Source: Euryodendron excelsum (taxonomy: Eukaryota > Streptophyta > Magnoliopsida > Ericales > Pentaphylacaceae). Taken from it: 64,000 nt of DNA. Below are positions 47,441 through 58,650 of the stretch, in pieces. The notes below the pieces were generated by a model that did not search any database, was not told the origin of the DNA, and saw only the letters and a program-made list of their open reading frames with translations. The number at the start of each line of letters is the position of its first letter. Positions within the stretch are counted from its first letter, which is position 1. Made by a program: the position numbers and the translations under genes. The DNA lies in contig CM065390.1 in assembly GCA_033060915.1 (NCBI GenBank), positions 20,079,001 through 20,143,000 on the forward strand. Direction: 5' to 3'.

Positions 47441-48371
47441 TTTAACCCGAATGATTTTGAGTATCGTTTTAAGCTCGAGATTTCGGGGTCCAATATAGAC
47501 CAATCATGCAGCCCAACTTTGACTTACTCAAATGCGGTAAAAATTTAATGAAAAGAACAAGCAAAATGAAACCGAAAATTATTTGAGTTTGGAGTTGTAA
47601 TTATGATCTACTTATCTAATTAAAACTATAATCTACTACAAAAGGGCATTGACAATCAAAGGGAAATGCTAAGTAATTTGGGCAAATGATTGAGTTCAAT
47701 TGATCCAAACACTCGAAGAATTCTAAGTTGTCATTGAAGGTTTATGACTCAAATTGCTAAGCCACAATCAAGGGTAGCAATTTGGTAGATTTAACTTTGA
47801 AGATTGAGCAATTCAACTCCAATTGAAGTTAGATATGTAATCAATCTAAGGATCCTATGCTAATACTATCGATTTAGTCAATTCCGTCCCATAATTATTA
47901 AACCATGACTTTGAATTACCAAACTTAGTCAATAACATAGGTGTTCTAAGAAATTCAACATTCAATTAAAGAAGAACATCAATCCAAAATGATAAGATAA
48001 TGAAATCATGGGATATCTTTAATAAAGCTTTGAATTCCTTGAATGCTCTTCATAATTGAACCCAATTTGAAAAATTAGCAACTCATTTTCAAGGAAGAAC
48101 TCCACAATTGATTTAATTTGATGATGAATAACTTGAATTTGAACAAGAAAGAGATTGAAAATTTCTATTGAAATCAACTCTTCAATTCAATTATAAGGAA
48201 TATAGTAAGAAATTCTAAGTAATCTAACTATTACAATAGTGGGAAAGTACTCTTTCTTTCTAAAAAAAAGTTTTAAACTCTAGAAAATGTGATAGTTCCC
48301 CAAATCCCCATACAAACCCCTATATAACAGTGAAAGAAAAAAAAAACAGGGCAGCTGGGACCGTACGTACG
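44646..48371 (-). repeat. Left arm of the giant palindrome
   Basis: Reverse complement of 48397-51752. The outer junction is marked by the shared hexamer ATGAAG (44646-44651; CTTCAT at 51747-51752 on the other side). The inner end is GACCGTACGTACG. The arm carries pol from the foreign insert through protease, integrase, RT and the first part of RNase H. Confidence 0.88.
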
Positions 48372-48975
48372 GTTAGTCCACCAAACGTACAGTCATCGTG
48401 CGTACGGTCCCAGCTACCTTGTTTTTTTTTTCTCTCGCTGTTATATACGGGTTTGTACGAGGATTTGGGGATCTATCACATTTTCTAGAGTTTAGAATGT
48501 TTTTTTGAAAAGAAAGAGTACTTTCCCCCCCATTGTGATAATTAGATTGCTTAGAATCTCTTGTTATATTTCTTCTAATTGAATTGAAGAGTTTATTTCA
48601 ATAGAAATTTTCAATCGCTTTCTTGTTCAAATTCAAATTGTTCATCATCAAATCAAATCAATTGTGGAGTTCTTCCTTGAAAATGAGTAGCTAATTTTTC
48701 AAATTAGGTTCAATTGTGAAGAACATTCAAGGAATTCAAAGCTTCTTTGAAGGTATCCCACGATTTCATTGTCTTATCATTTTGGATTGATGTTCTTCTT
48801 TAATTGAATGTTAGATTTCTTAAAACACCTTCTTCAATTGTTTGGTCATTATATTGTAACCGCATTTGAGTAAGTGAAAGTTAGGCTGCGTGATTGGTTT
48901 ATATTGGACCCCAAAATCCCGAGCTTAAAACAATACACGAAGTCATTCATGTTAAACTACATCAAAATTGTGCGC
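47441..48975. other. Non-copia insert holding the palindrome axis
   Basis: Replaces the copia gag knuckle and pol start. Both arms share it: left about 47441-48371, right 48397-48975. Read outward from the axis it has a TGTTTTTTTT-type tract, a TATATA(C/G)GGGTTTGTA box, then a long AT-rich stretch ending in 'TTGGACCCC(G/A)AAAT'. The layout resembles an LTR promoter region of another family, but no ends or TSD were found. The central 25 bp (48372-48396) is the unpaired loop, and GACCGTAC(G/C)... flanks it on both sides. Confidence 0.6.
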
Positions 48976-51752
48976 TTGCAAAGCTGAAACACTCGTAAAT
49001 AAAGGTAACCTCTTATCCTTTGTGTGTTATGAATCTACTTTTGTTAATGTTCCTAATTATATATGGTGAATTGATTTTGATTTTGCAATTCACATTGCCA
49101 ATACCATGCAGGGCTTTCTCAGCCTAAGGAAACCGATAATAATTGAACAAAGCATCTATTCAAGAAATGAAATATGTTCATATGTGGAGGCTGTTGGGAC
49201 TTTCATACTAGTTTTAAAATCTAATTTTATTTTGGATCTTGAAAACACTTTATATGTTCCATCATTTTCTAAAAATTTGGTTTCTATTTCTAAATTAATA
49301 CCTTTTGGATTTAGTTTAAATTTTAGTGGTACAAATTTTGAGTTATTGCAAAATAAAGCCATTATTGGCAATGGTTTTTTAGATGATGGATTATTTAGAC
49401 TTGATTTAAATCCTAATTTTGAAAATAACCTTTCAACCTTGCATGATGAGATTGGCATAAAGAAGAACATTATTAATAAGAATTCCTTTATGTTATGGCA
49501 TAGGAGATTGGGACATATCTCCAAGGAAAGAATTAAAAGATTGGTAAATAAAAGAGTTCTGATACTCTTGAAATCATACACACAGACATCTGTAGACCAT
49601 TTACTCCACCTTGTTTGAATGATCAGAGATATTTTATCTCATTCATTGATGACCATACACAATATATGTATCTCTACCTCTTATTTGATAAAGCTAAAGC
49701 ACTAGATACTTTTAAAACTTATAAGGTAGAGGTAGAGAGACAAACATAAAAGAAAATTAAGATTGTAAGGTCAGACAGGGATGAAGAACATTATGGGAGG
49801 TACACAGAATCAGGACAACTACCATGTCCATTTGCTAGGCTCCTTAAAGAAGAGGGCATAATTGCTCAATATTCAATGCTTGGTACACCATAACAAAATG
49901 GTGTGACTGAAAGAATGAACTACACACTTATGGGCATGGTGAGAAGCATACTAAGTCATTCTAATATTTCGATAGATCTATGGAGTGAGGTCTTAAAAAC
50001 TGTTGTGTATGTCTTAAATAGGGTTTCATCTAAAGTTGTTCCTAAAACACCTTTTAAATTATAAAAAGGATGGAAACCAAGTTTAAAACATCTACACATA
50101 TGGGGCTGTCCTGTTGAGGTGAGGGTTTATAACTTACACATGAAGAAACTAAACCCAAGAACAGCTAGCGGATTTTACATTGGGTATGTAGAAAACTCCA
50201 AAGAATTTAGGTTTTATTGTCCTTCACACATACCTAGAATTGTTAAAGCTAGAAATGTTAAATTTCTTGAGGATTTTAAAAGTAATGGGAGTGGTTCTCC
50301 TCAAACCATTGAGTTTGAGGAAATAAAGAATCCCAAATTCCAAATACCATTAAAGAGCAACCAACTCAAGAACAATCACTTCATGAGAAATAAATTCAAA
50401 TAGAACCTCCCATTCAAAATTTACAAGAACCAATGGGAGTAAGGAGATCATCAGGAGAAAAGAAATCAACAATTTCTAGTAATTACCCTGTATACCTACA
50501 AGAGTCTAACTTTAATGTTTGACTTAAAGATGGTCCTAGTTCGTTTTCACAAGCCATGAATAAGGATAATTCCATCTTATGGCATGATGCCAAGAAGGAA
50601 GAGATGAAATCTATAGCTAAAATTCAAGTTTGAGATCTCGTTGAGTTGCCAAAAGAGAATATAATCATTGGCTTTAAATGGGTCTATAAGACCAAAAAAG
50701 ACTCTTTTGGTAACATCAAACGATATAAGACTAGACTTGTAACCAAAGATTTCACTCAAAAAGAAAGAATTGATTACCATGAAATCTTCTCTCTAGTTTT
50801 TAATAAAGATTCATTTAGAATTATCATGACATTAGTCGCTCATTTTGATTTAGAGTTACAACAGATGAATGTGAAAATGGCTTTTCTTAATGGAGATCTT
50901 AAGGAAGAGGCATGCATGATTCAGCATGAGGGATTTTCATTTAAAGATAATCATTTGGTTTGTAAGTTATGGAAATCTATATATGGACTAAAACATGCCT
51001 CTCACCAATGGTATTTAAAGTTTCACAAAATTGTTACATCATATGGCTTTACGGAAAACATTATTGATTAGTGTATATACCTTAAAGTCAATAGGAGTAA
51101 ATACATCTGTTTAGTCTTATATGTAGATGATATTTCACTTGCAAGCAATGATTTGGGTCTGCTAAGTGAGACAAAAACTTTTCTTTTTCAAAACTTCGAA
51201 ATGAAAGATATAAGTGAAGCCTCTCATATTATATGCATTAAGATCCACAGAAATAAATCCCAAACGATATTGGGTTTCTCTCAAAGGGCCTACATTGAAA
51301 AAGTTTTAGAAAGATTAAACATAAAGTCTTACTCACCTAATGTAGCACCAATTGTCGAAGGAGACAAGTTCAATCTAATTCAATCATCACAAAATAGTTT
51401 AGAACAAGAGCAAATGAAGAGCATACCTTATGCATCATCAGTTGGCAGCTTGATATATGTTCAAGTCTGTACAAGACCTGATATTGGGTTTGTAATAAGA
51501 ATGTTAGGCAAATACCAAAGTAATCCAAGACTTGAACATTAGAAAGCTGCTAAAAAGTCATTTGCTATTTGCAAAGAACCAAGAACTACAAGTTAACATA
51601 CAGACATATGGATTCATTATAGGTGATTGGATATTCAGATTCAAATTTTGCTGGATGTTCAGACACTAGAAGATCTACTTCAAGATATATCTTTCTTCTT
51701 ACTGGAGGAGCTATATCTTAGAAAAATATCAAACAATCCATAACTGCTTCAT
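48397..51752 (+). repeat. Right arm of the giant palindrome
   Basis: Inverted copy of 44646-48371. Contains a deletion relative to the left arm where left 47540-47930 would align. Confidence 0.88.
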
Positions 51753-52095
51753 TAACTATGGAAGCAGAATTTGTTGCATGTTATAAACCTACTTCACAAG
51801 CTCTATGGTTAAGGAATTTTATCACAGGATTAAAGGTCATTGATTCTAATCAAGACCATTAAAACTTTACTGTGATAATTTGACTGCAGTTTATTTCTCT
51901 AAAAATAAGAAAAGTGACAACCAAAACAAACACATTGACAAAAAGTATCTTGTTATCAAAGAAAAAGTAAAGATATACGATGTAGTTATTGAGCACATTA
52001 GCACTGAGTTAATGGTTACAGATCTCATGACCAAAGCATTGCCGACTAAAATATAGCATGGTCATGTGGAGCATATGAGAGTTATTAACTCATTT
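48976..52095 (+). pseudogene. Sense copia pol (protease through full RNase H)
   Basis: The protease site is ruined ('IDFDFAIHIANTMQGF' for WWLDSGAT-type). 49106-49618 carries 'LYVPSFSKNLVSISKL' and an intact 'LWHRRLGHISKERI'. Integrase follows with stops (49619-50110). 50119-50403 is 'SGFYIGYVENSKEFRFY'. RT in 50646-51071 has 'GFKWVYKTKKDSFGN' and 'MNVKMAFLNGD' (the usual first catalytic Asp reads Asn), then a TAG near 51069, and 'YVDDISLAS' near 51121-51147. RNase H runs to about 52090 with 'YSDSNFAGCSDTRRSTS', 'TMEAEFVA' and 'LMTKALPTK'. Only this arm has the complete RNase H. Confidence 0.87.
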
Positions 52096-52478
52096 ACTGT
52101 TTAATTTTGCTTTCTTATTTTGATAATTCACAATTTGTGAACAATTTTTAAATGTTTTAGAGAATAAATACATGACTTTAATTGTGCACATAAAAATAAT
52201 TGCCATGTATGATATCCATTAGGATAAATAAAGTATTACCTTAAATGACTAGTATGTAATCATTAATAAAGTATTAAAATACCTCATTAAATGCTCATTG
52301 GGAAGTGTCATACATTGTAATACATGGAAAAGAATACCTATTAAGGGTACAACCGCCATAATTCGTGATTAGTACTCACTAATAGAGTAAGAGATTTAAG
52401 GTCTAGACATTTTGTGGCCATAATACAATATTTATCACTCATATAGTTTTCATGTGTCTAGTGGACCAAGTGGAAAAA
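52096..52478 (+). other. 3' untranslated region and polypurine tract of the copia element
   Basis: Ends TCTAGTGGACCAAGTGGAAAAA directly before LTR start TGTAAG. 'CAAGTGGGAGAATGT' is the common form in related elements. No coding content. Confidence 0.75.
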
Positions 52479-52973
52479 TGTAAGACAAGTCTTTTTAGAG
52501 TGGCCCACTTGCCACATGTATAAAGTTTATTCATATATATCTCTAATATATATTGTATATTTATCTATTTGTTAATTAGTTATGAGTAATAATATGAATA
52601 GTTGCCCACTCCATGTAAAACACTAGTAACGGTTGACTAAAACCTATCAAGTCCCCACTATTAGATAATAATTCTTTGATGAAAGAATTCAATAAGGATA
52701 AAGATAAGTGTCACTAGCCTAGTAATTATATATTACCTGTGATATCCATCGTTAAAGATATTCAATCTTGCATAAATTAGAAGATCCTATCTACAGAGAG
52801 TGTAAGAGAAAAGTAATTTACGTTTGCAGAAGTACAGAAAATAAGTTCAATTGGACAACAATGACTAGAGGTCAGTACACATATATTTATTAATATATAA
52901 TTAATATTTTCACTACATATACTTGTATATATATTACAATTATTATATATGTTTATGTACAGTTTATTATACT
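52479..52973 (+). repeat. 3' LTR of the palindromic copia element
   Basis: 495 bp matching 42364-42847. The last base pair reads CT instead of CA. Followed by TSD TATTT (52974-52978). Confidence 0.9.
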
Positions 52974-52978
52974 TATTT

Positions 52979-55264
52979 ATGTAAACCACTCTCAATGTAC
53001 TTTGTTTAAAATTTTAACTTAACTTAAATAACAAAATTCAATAAGGATTAACCATAAAAATAGTCAAATTCTTTAAAACAAACACAACTTTGATTTTAAT
53101 TATATTAAAGGATAACAATAAATGGTAACACATGTCACTTAAATTTTAAAAAAAATATATTGTTATACTAACAATAGATATAGAATTTGTATATAGATCG
53201 ATGTGGATGAGTTGGTAATTATCATTTTATAACAAAATACCCACTAAAATGGATTATAATCTTGAAAATGCCACTATTGCATCATTATGTTTGGGGATTC
53301 GGTATAAAAGTTTATTTGTATACAAATTTTATATTTTTAGTAAAGGAAGACACATCACCCCAAGGAAACATGCATGCAGCTCCTATATTTTCGGTAAAAC
53401 ATTAGAACCCATATCTATTCACACAAAAATCCACTATGTCAAGGCATAAATTAGTGTAATCAAGGAAGGATCTAGGCAAGAATAACGTTGAAAAGTAGCT
53501 GAGGAGTCAAGTTAATCATGCATCAAATTATTGAGATGACAAACCAATATTCTTAAAAAGCATAGCTCCCTCTAATTAGACCCTGATGACAAGGAGATAG
53601 ATAGATCAATACTAAGTGCAGGTAATATTTCTACATAGGCCTCGTAAATGCTCAAAGATTTCCCTATCATATCACATGAAAAACGTATTCTTACATTGAA
53701 AAGCCACAGGAATTATATGTTGAAAAGCCAAATTAAACAGTCAAGTCTAAGAATACAATTAAAACTGAAGCTTCCAATGCAAGGGACAAATCAACATTTT
53801 GCACCATCACCAAGAGTAAGTGACCACAGACCAACTCAAGCTAGCTAGAACCAATTGACGGGAAAAAAAAAAATAAATGGCACAGATAATTCAAGCAGCC
53901 ACTGAAAGAATACAACACAGTGAAGAGCAACACGACACACGCTCTGATCGTCACCCATCTTCTAACACTACGCAGCCAAAACAGAAAAGGAGTTATTGCG
54001 AGTGATGATAATGCTGTTTATATTGCTGAGCTGACAAGGCAAATTCACCAGCATAATGTCACTTGCAAGCTAGAACAAGGTTTGTCTCAAGCATAATGTC
54101 CTCAAAAGAACATTAATTAATCTGGAACACTACTTATCAACAAAAAATAATAATAGTTAATCTGGAACATTGCTCAAAGTTATGTCAGTAGTTGGACCAC
54201 ACTACAAATGAAATACAACTTCTAAGGCTTAACATCAAGACCGCAATTACAAGATCCATACCTTCAAAGGAATGATGAAAGACCAGAGATACAATAGTAA
54301 CTTAATTTTTCCAAAATCGCGATAAAAAAAAATCCACTGGGATCTCATCTCACAAAAAAAGAGTAAAAAGCTCTGTTTGACACCACGACTGGAATCCCTG
54401 AAAAGCTATAATCCCACCAAGTTTTCATCCATGTGAAGGCAAGGGAACCTCAATTTTACAAAGATTTTTTGGTACTTCCATTAGAAGGACACAAATTGTT
54501 ACTGGTTAGACTCCACTCAATGTCCATTAAAAAGCTTAGGTAACAGGATAAAATTGTTTACAGAAAATTGTAGAAGCTCTTTCAATTAACTTATTAATAC
54601 ATAATGCTTTCATCTAATTTCTCAATGTTTCTTATACTAAATATGACAAACACGTAGAAATGAAAACTATATCCCTCCATAACCACCAAAAGCATATGAG
54701 ATGAAACCTAAAGCTAAAATCAGTTCTCCACCTGAAAATGCACAATTGTCGATTCGACAAGCCTTGCACTGAACTGGAAGTCATGTAAGCTGTGGCCCTT
54801 CTCCACCTCCTTGCACCCCTTTAAGAACAATATTGTTAGAAACAATGTCCAACAGAGAAACCCCAACTCTATAGGGTGAAGTGAAGCAGGGATAGGCCTT
54901 ACACGGTCTCTCAGGGAATAGGCATTGTTGAAAGCATTTGATGCATTACTTTATTATAAAAATTTGGAGCATAACCTCTTTTTTGTCAATTTTAACTGGG
55001 GTAGATAAGACAGGAATCACTCAGTTCAGGGATGTGGGTCGACTGAATTAGGCTCTTATGAATCAACAAGAGGAATCCATCAAACTACAATAGATAGATT
55101 TCCAATCTTCTCCCCATCTCCTCTTCTTTTCTTTCTTTCGTTCTCTCTTCTTTTGTCAACGCCACCCCCACCCCCACTCCAAAACCAAAAATCAAATTTT
55201 GATGGCGCCACTAGTATATTTCATAGATAAGCAAGAACTTAAAAATTCCTGTATTTTATCCTAA
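52979..55264. other. Anonymous DNA
   Basis: No transposon ends or supported exons. On the minus strand at about 54775-54680 a short frame ends '...GGELILALGFISYAFGGYGGI' and a stop, a hydrophobic C-terminus-like peptide. It has no upstream support and is not called as a gene. Confidence 0.35.
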
Positions 55265-55770
55265 GAAGTGCCAATATGGACACAAATATGGATACGGAGA
55301 TGGATACGGATACAAGATACGATATTTTGAAAAAGATGAGGACACGGACAGGCGGGGATACGGCAAAAAAATTAATTATATATATTTTCATTTGCTAGGT
55401 ATAGGAATGTAACATTCATAAATCACAAAAATAAGATGAAAATAACTAAACAAGTTCACAATTATAATACAACAACTAATAAGTTAAGAATTTGAAGAAT
55501 TGAATGTGGGTATTTTATGTTTTGATGTTTTAAAGTTTTAAAATTTATAAATTCTACTCTATCTAATAGTTTTCAAAATAAAATTTCAATTCCACCATAT
55601 CTATCCTAAAACGTGTCCAAATAAGGGATATATGTGTCCCTCTTGTGTCCGGATGTGTTCACTAAAAAAATATTGAACACGCCAATTTGGCGCGTCCGAC
55701 ATGTGTCTCGGAATGTCTAAGTAATATGAGTGTTCAAAACTCGAACATGGCATCTCAAACGGAGTGTCTC
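55265..55770. repeat. Repeat with GGATACGGA-type words, possible MITE or degenerate element
   Basis: The left part has ATGGATACGGA, GGATACGGATAC and GGACACGGAC. The right part has ACACGCCAATTTGGCGCGTCCGACATG and CGTGTCC words in opposite sense. Similar 'gtgtccgtgtccgtg' sequences are frequent around plant genes. Ends and TSD not found. Confidence 0.35.
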
Positions 55771-56899
55771 TAGATTCTATCCATTAAAAAGGATTTTTGT
55801 AAAACTCGGGAAGCCTATTAGAAACTTTAATACAAACTGAAGGAAACAAAAAGTAAACTAACGGATATCAAATTTAAGCCTTTAATAGACCAGATGCGAG
55901 ATTCCCAGCATCCACTTATTTTCTTGTCCTTCCTTGGCTAAAATGATTTGCTACAAAAAGTATCTCAAGTATGCATTGCAAACCCATTTGATAACACCAC
56001 TATACTCGAAGACCAGTGTTGTACTCACGCAATGTGCATATATAAAAAAAAGGCAAATATAGGGAGCATTTTAAATAAGTTGAAGAATATAGAGACCGTC
56101 ACATAGATGCCACTTAGGAGAGAAAATAAAAGTTTGTGCGAACACAACTTACATATATATACTAGCATTGACCTATGCAATGCACGAAATTTATAAAATT
56201 TATAGTCTTATTCTTATAATAAATTTAGATAGATTTATATAATCTAAGTTAATTCCAAATATACTATGTTTAAAGAAAATGTAAGATTAAATTAAAAAAC
56301 TAACCAAGTCAACTTGGAGTAAGTGTGATTGAAGTAATACAATAAACTAATGGCCCAATTGCAACATGAACTATACTTGAGAATCGTGAAACTAAGACTC
56401 TATTAATATATATATATATATATGAATATATAAAATTCTTGAAATGACATATTATCAGGTGCAAAAACCCTCAAGTAGACAGCCAAAAAGCAAACAAAGA
56501 AAAAAATGAATAATAACATTTCAAGGCTTCCATTTTTTTTTTTTTTGGGGTATATCGGAAATATTCAACACTTCCATTAAACAAATTATAGAATGGGTTT
56601 CTAAAAAGATTAAAAAAAAAAAAGAAATTTTTCTAGAAAAGGGAACCTCTCAACATATTCATTAAAAATATTCAAAATGCATGTGTGCATACACGTACAA
56701 ATCCAAGTACCAAAATTAAATGAACTAAATAAATATCACATAAACCCACGAACCAAATTGAAATTAATTGAATAGATTAACTAAATAAAATGAAACCCCA
56801 AAAATAAACTGAATAGATTTCAATCTTGAAATATAGCAGACCCATAAACCTTGAAATACAACAGACCCATTTTAGAAATCAGACCTAATACTCATCGTA
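55771..56899. other. Non-coding AT-rich DNA
   Basis: Short TA run near 56408-56423 and T- and A-runs. No gene. Confidence 0.4.
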
Positions 56900-56909
56900 C
56901 AAATGAAAA

Positions 56910-57640
56910 CGACAAATATCAAGTTTGAAGTAATCTAACGATACCTAGATCTTTGTTTACTTAACAATGGAATGAAGGATCGTACTACAGAGGAATCTAG
57001 GGCTTCTGATAAGTATATATCAACTGCCTCACCAGTCCTAAGCGATGTCATTGACGAATGCAGCAGACCAGCATAGGTCATAGGTTGCCACAGCGGAGCT
57101 CGTCCTGAGAGGATTGTGTGGATAGTTGTTACCTAAACGACAAAATTTATTTAGCACCAACAAAAAACAATGATCCTCGAACAGATAATCAGAAATCTAA
57201 ATTGCTCTCATGAATCTAATTCAAAAGTTAGCAACTAATTTGAGAGAGGATGAGACAGACCTTTTCTGAAGAAGACTCACAAAAAGAGAATGAGAATCCA
57301 TTAAGTTGACTTCCTCACTGTTTTTGGTCTTTATGGTTTCTTGATGTGCAAAAAGAAGAGTTAGAAATATAGACCCCTCAAACCGTTCCATCCATGAATA
57401 GATACGTAAACTAACCTACATACACAAATGCATACAATTTTATATAGCAGCAACAAAAGCTATGATATTTAGAACTAATAATTAAAACTACAAATTGCTT
57501 TCGTGAATCTAATTAAAATTTTAGTACGTAATTTGAGAAAGGGTAAGAGAGACCTGTTCGTCCAAAGCATACGGAGAAGGAGAGGGAAAGAATGAGAATC
57601 CATTTAGTTGAGACTTTCCCACTGTTTTTTGTTCTTCATT
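56910..57640 (-). other. Possible short minus-strand gene with duplicated first exon
   Basis: A candidate exon at 57131-56945 follows a TCGTTTAG acceptor and reads 'TILSGRAPLWQPMTYAGLLH', then 'SLRTGEAVDIYLSEALD' and on to a stop. I do not recognise it. Upstream, two similar segments (about 57630-57510 and 57330-57210) each contain ATGGATTCTCATTCT ('MDSHS'), about 30 more bases, and an AACAG or AAAAG site followed by GTCT. They look like tandem copies of a 5' leader and first exon. It may be a real small gene, a lncRNA or a fragment. Confidence 0.3.
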
Positions 57641-57680
57641 GCTTCATATTCATGATATACAAATATCGCAATTAGAAATA
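57205..57680. repeat. Two-copy tandem duplication (~300-bp spacing)
   Basis: 'TGAATCTAATT(C/A)AAA', 'GAATGAGAATCCATT(A/T)AGTTGA', 'CACTGTTTTT(G/T)' and 'TTAGAAATATAGACC' occur in the same order in 57210-57385 and 57505-57685. A smaller duplication ('GGAGAGATTTTAGGAATAGAT'-type, about 100 bp apart) is at 57720-57880. Confidence 0.75.
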
Positions 57681-58135
57681 TAGACCAATCAAGTTTTAAA
57701 AGTTCAGTAAGTTCGGGTGGGAATGGGGAAGAATTTTAGGAATAGATCTATTTTAGGCAAGAGTATAGCGGGAGAAATTGAAGGATCTTAGCGATTTTTA
57801 AATTCAGGCGGGATTTGGGAGAGATTTTAGGAATAGATTGATGAAGAATATAGCATTAGAGAGAAATTGAGGGATCGTAGGGACTTTTAAATTTATTTTG
57901 CGTCGACTTTTTTGTCTTACAAGATGAAGCTTCAAGTTTAACCTCCATCACGTCATTACGCAAACCAGACCTTGGTCTTTCCAAAACACTTCCCTTAGAA
58001 AACTCTTCATTATCTGTGCTCTAAAAAATGGAAGGATTTTCCGCCCTAGACTCACAAACTGAAGAATTTCAAACAAATTTGATTCACTTTTTTTGCATAA
58101 TGTGCCTTAATGATACCAAATGATACAAAACATGT

Positions 58136-58650
58136 GAGACCCGAGCGGCTGCACCTGGACGGAGACGAGATTTTGACAAGCTAAAATAGTGACAGGCTGT
58201 CCCAAGGTTATGCGCGGAGATTTCACATTACTTGGGCAAGGAGAGAAAAAGTATTATATAGTAGTCACTTGTATCTCCTTTGTACAATGTATTTTAAAAC
58301 TGTGTAAGACTAATGCTCAAAGCGAGCAATATTGTATCATGTGGATACTAAGTCAAGATAGAATGGCATCATATTCAATCCCAACTGAAGTGTGGAGATC
58401 CAGTCCACTGCGAGGACGCGTTGCCTATTTAGGGGGTGGGTTGCGAGATTCGGACGATTGCACGTGAGCAAGGATGAGATCCTGACAGCCTGGCAAGCTA
58501 ATTTTAAAGTTATGTGCTGAGATCCTACATCACTTAGAAAAGGAGAGAGAAAATGCTATACGTTTAGTAACGAACAATATTGTACCATGTAAATCTTAGA
58601 TCGTGACAAAATGATACACTTCTTTATCGTAACACACGGTACTACGTGCA
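58136..58650. repeat. Direct repeat, ~305-bp spacing, with promoter-like words
   Basis: The units at 58136 and 58441 share 'CGAG(C/A)', 'GGA(C/T)GAGAT..TGACA', 'GTTATG(C/T)GC', 'GAGAT..(C/T)ACAT', 'AAGGAGAGA(G)AAAA' and 'AATATTGTA(T/C)CATGT' in order. In each a (C)ACAT(T/C)AC word is about 22 bp before a TATA-like word, a layout seen in some plant promoters and LTRs. No coding region; origin unknown. Confidence 0.55.

Larger units (their letters stand above)
42364..52973 (+). mobile_element. Ty1/copia element with an internal giant inverted duplication of pol
   Basis: A 10.6-kb element bounded by 0.5-kb LTRs and a single 5-bp TSD (TATTT). In order: 5' LTR, tRNA-Met primer site, leader, sense gag piece (to 44645), antisense pol (44646-47440), non-copia insert (about 47441-48975, containing the axis), sense pol (about 49000-52090), polypurine tract, 3' LTR. 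Arms 44646-48371 and 48397-51752 are inverted copies around a 25-bp loop. The left arm has about 390 bp (47540-47930) missing on the right. Arms differ by roughly 10-12% at nucleotide level in sampled parts, similar to the two LTRs (about 13% in the first 165 bp). Not autonomous. Confidence 0.88.

Noticed and set aside
44646..51752. Palindrome as a pure assembly artefact
   Set aside because: The arms differ at many sites and by a 390-bp indel, and the whole is framed by diverged LTRs with one TSD. An artefactual fold-back would be nearly identical. Long-read confirmation is still desirable.
54680..54775. Minus-strand hydrophobic C-terminus-like peptide
   Set aside because: Short, with a stop just upstream and no supporting exon. 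Likely chance.
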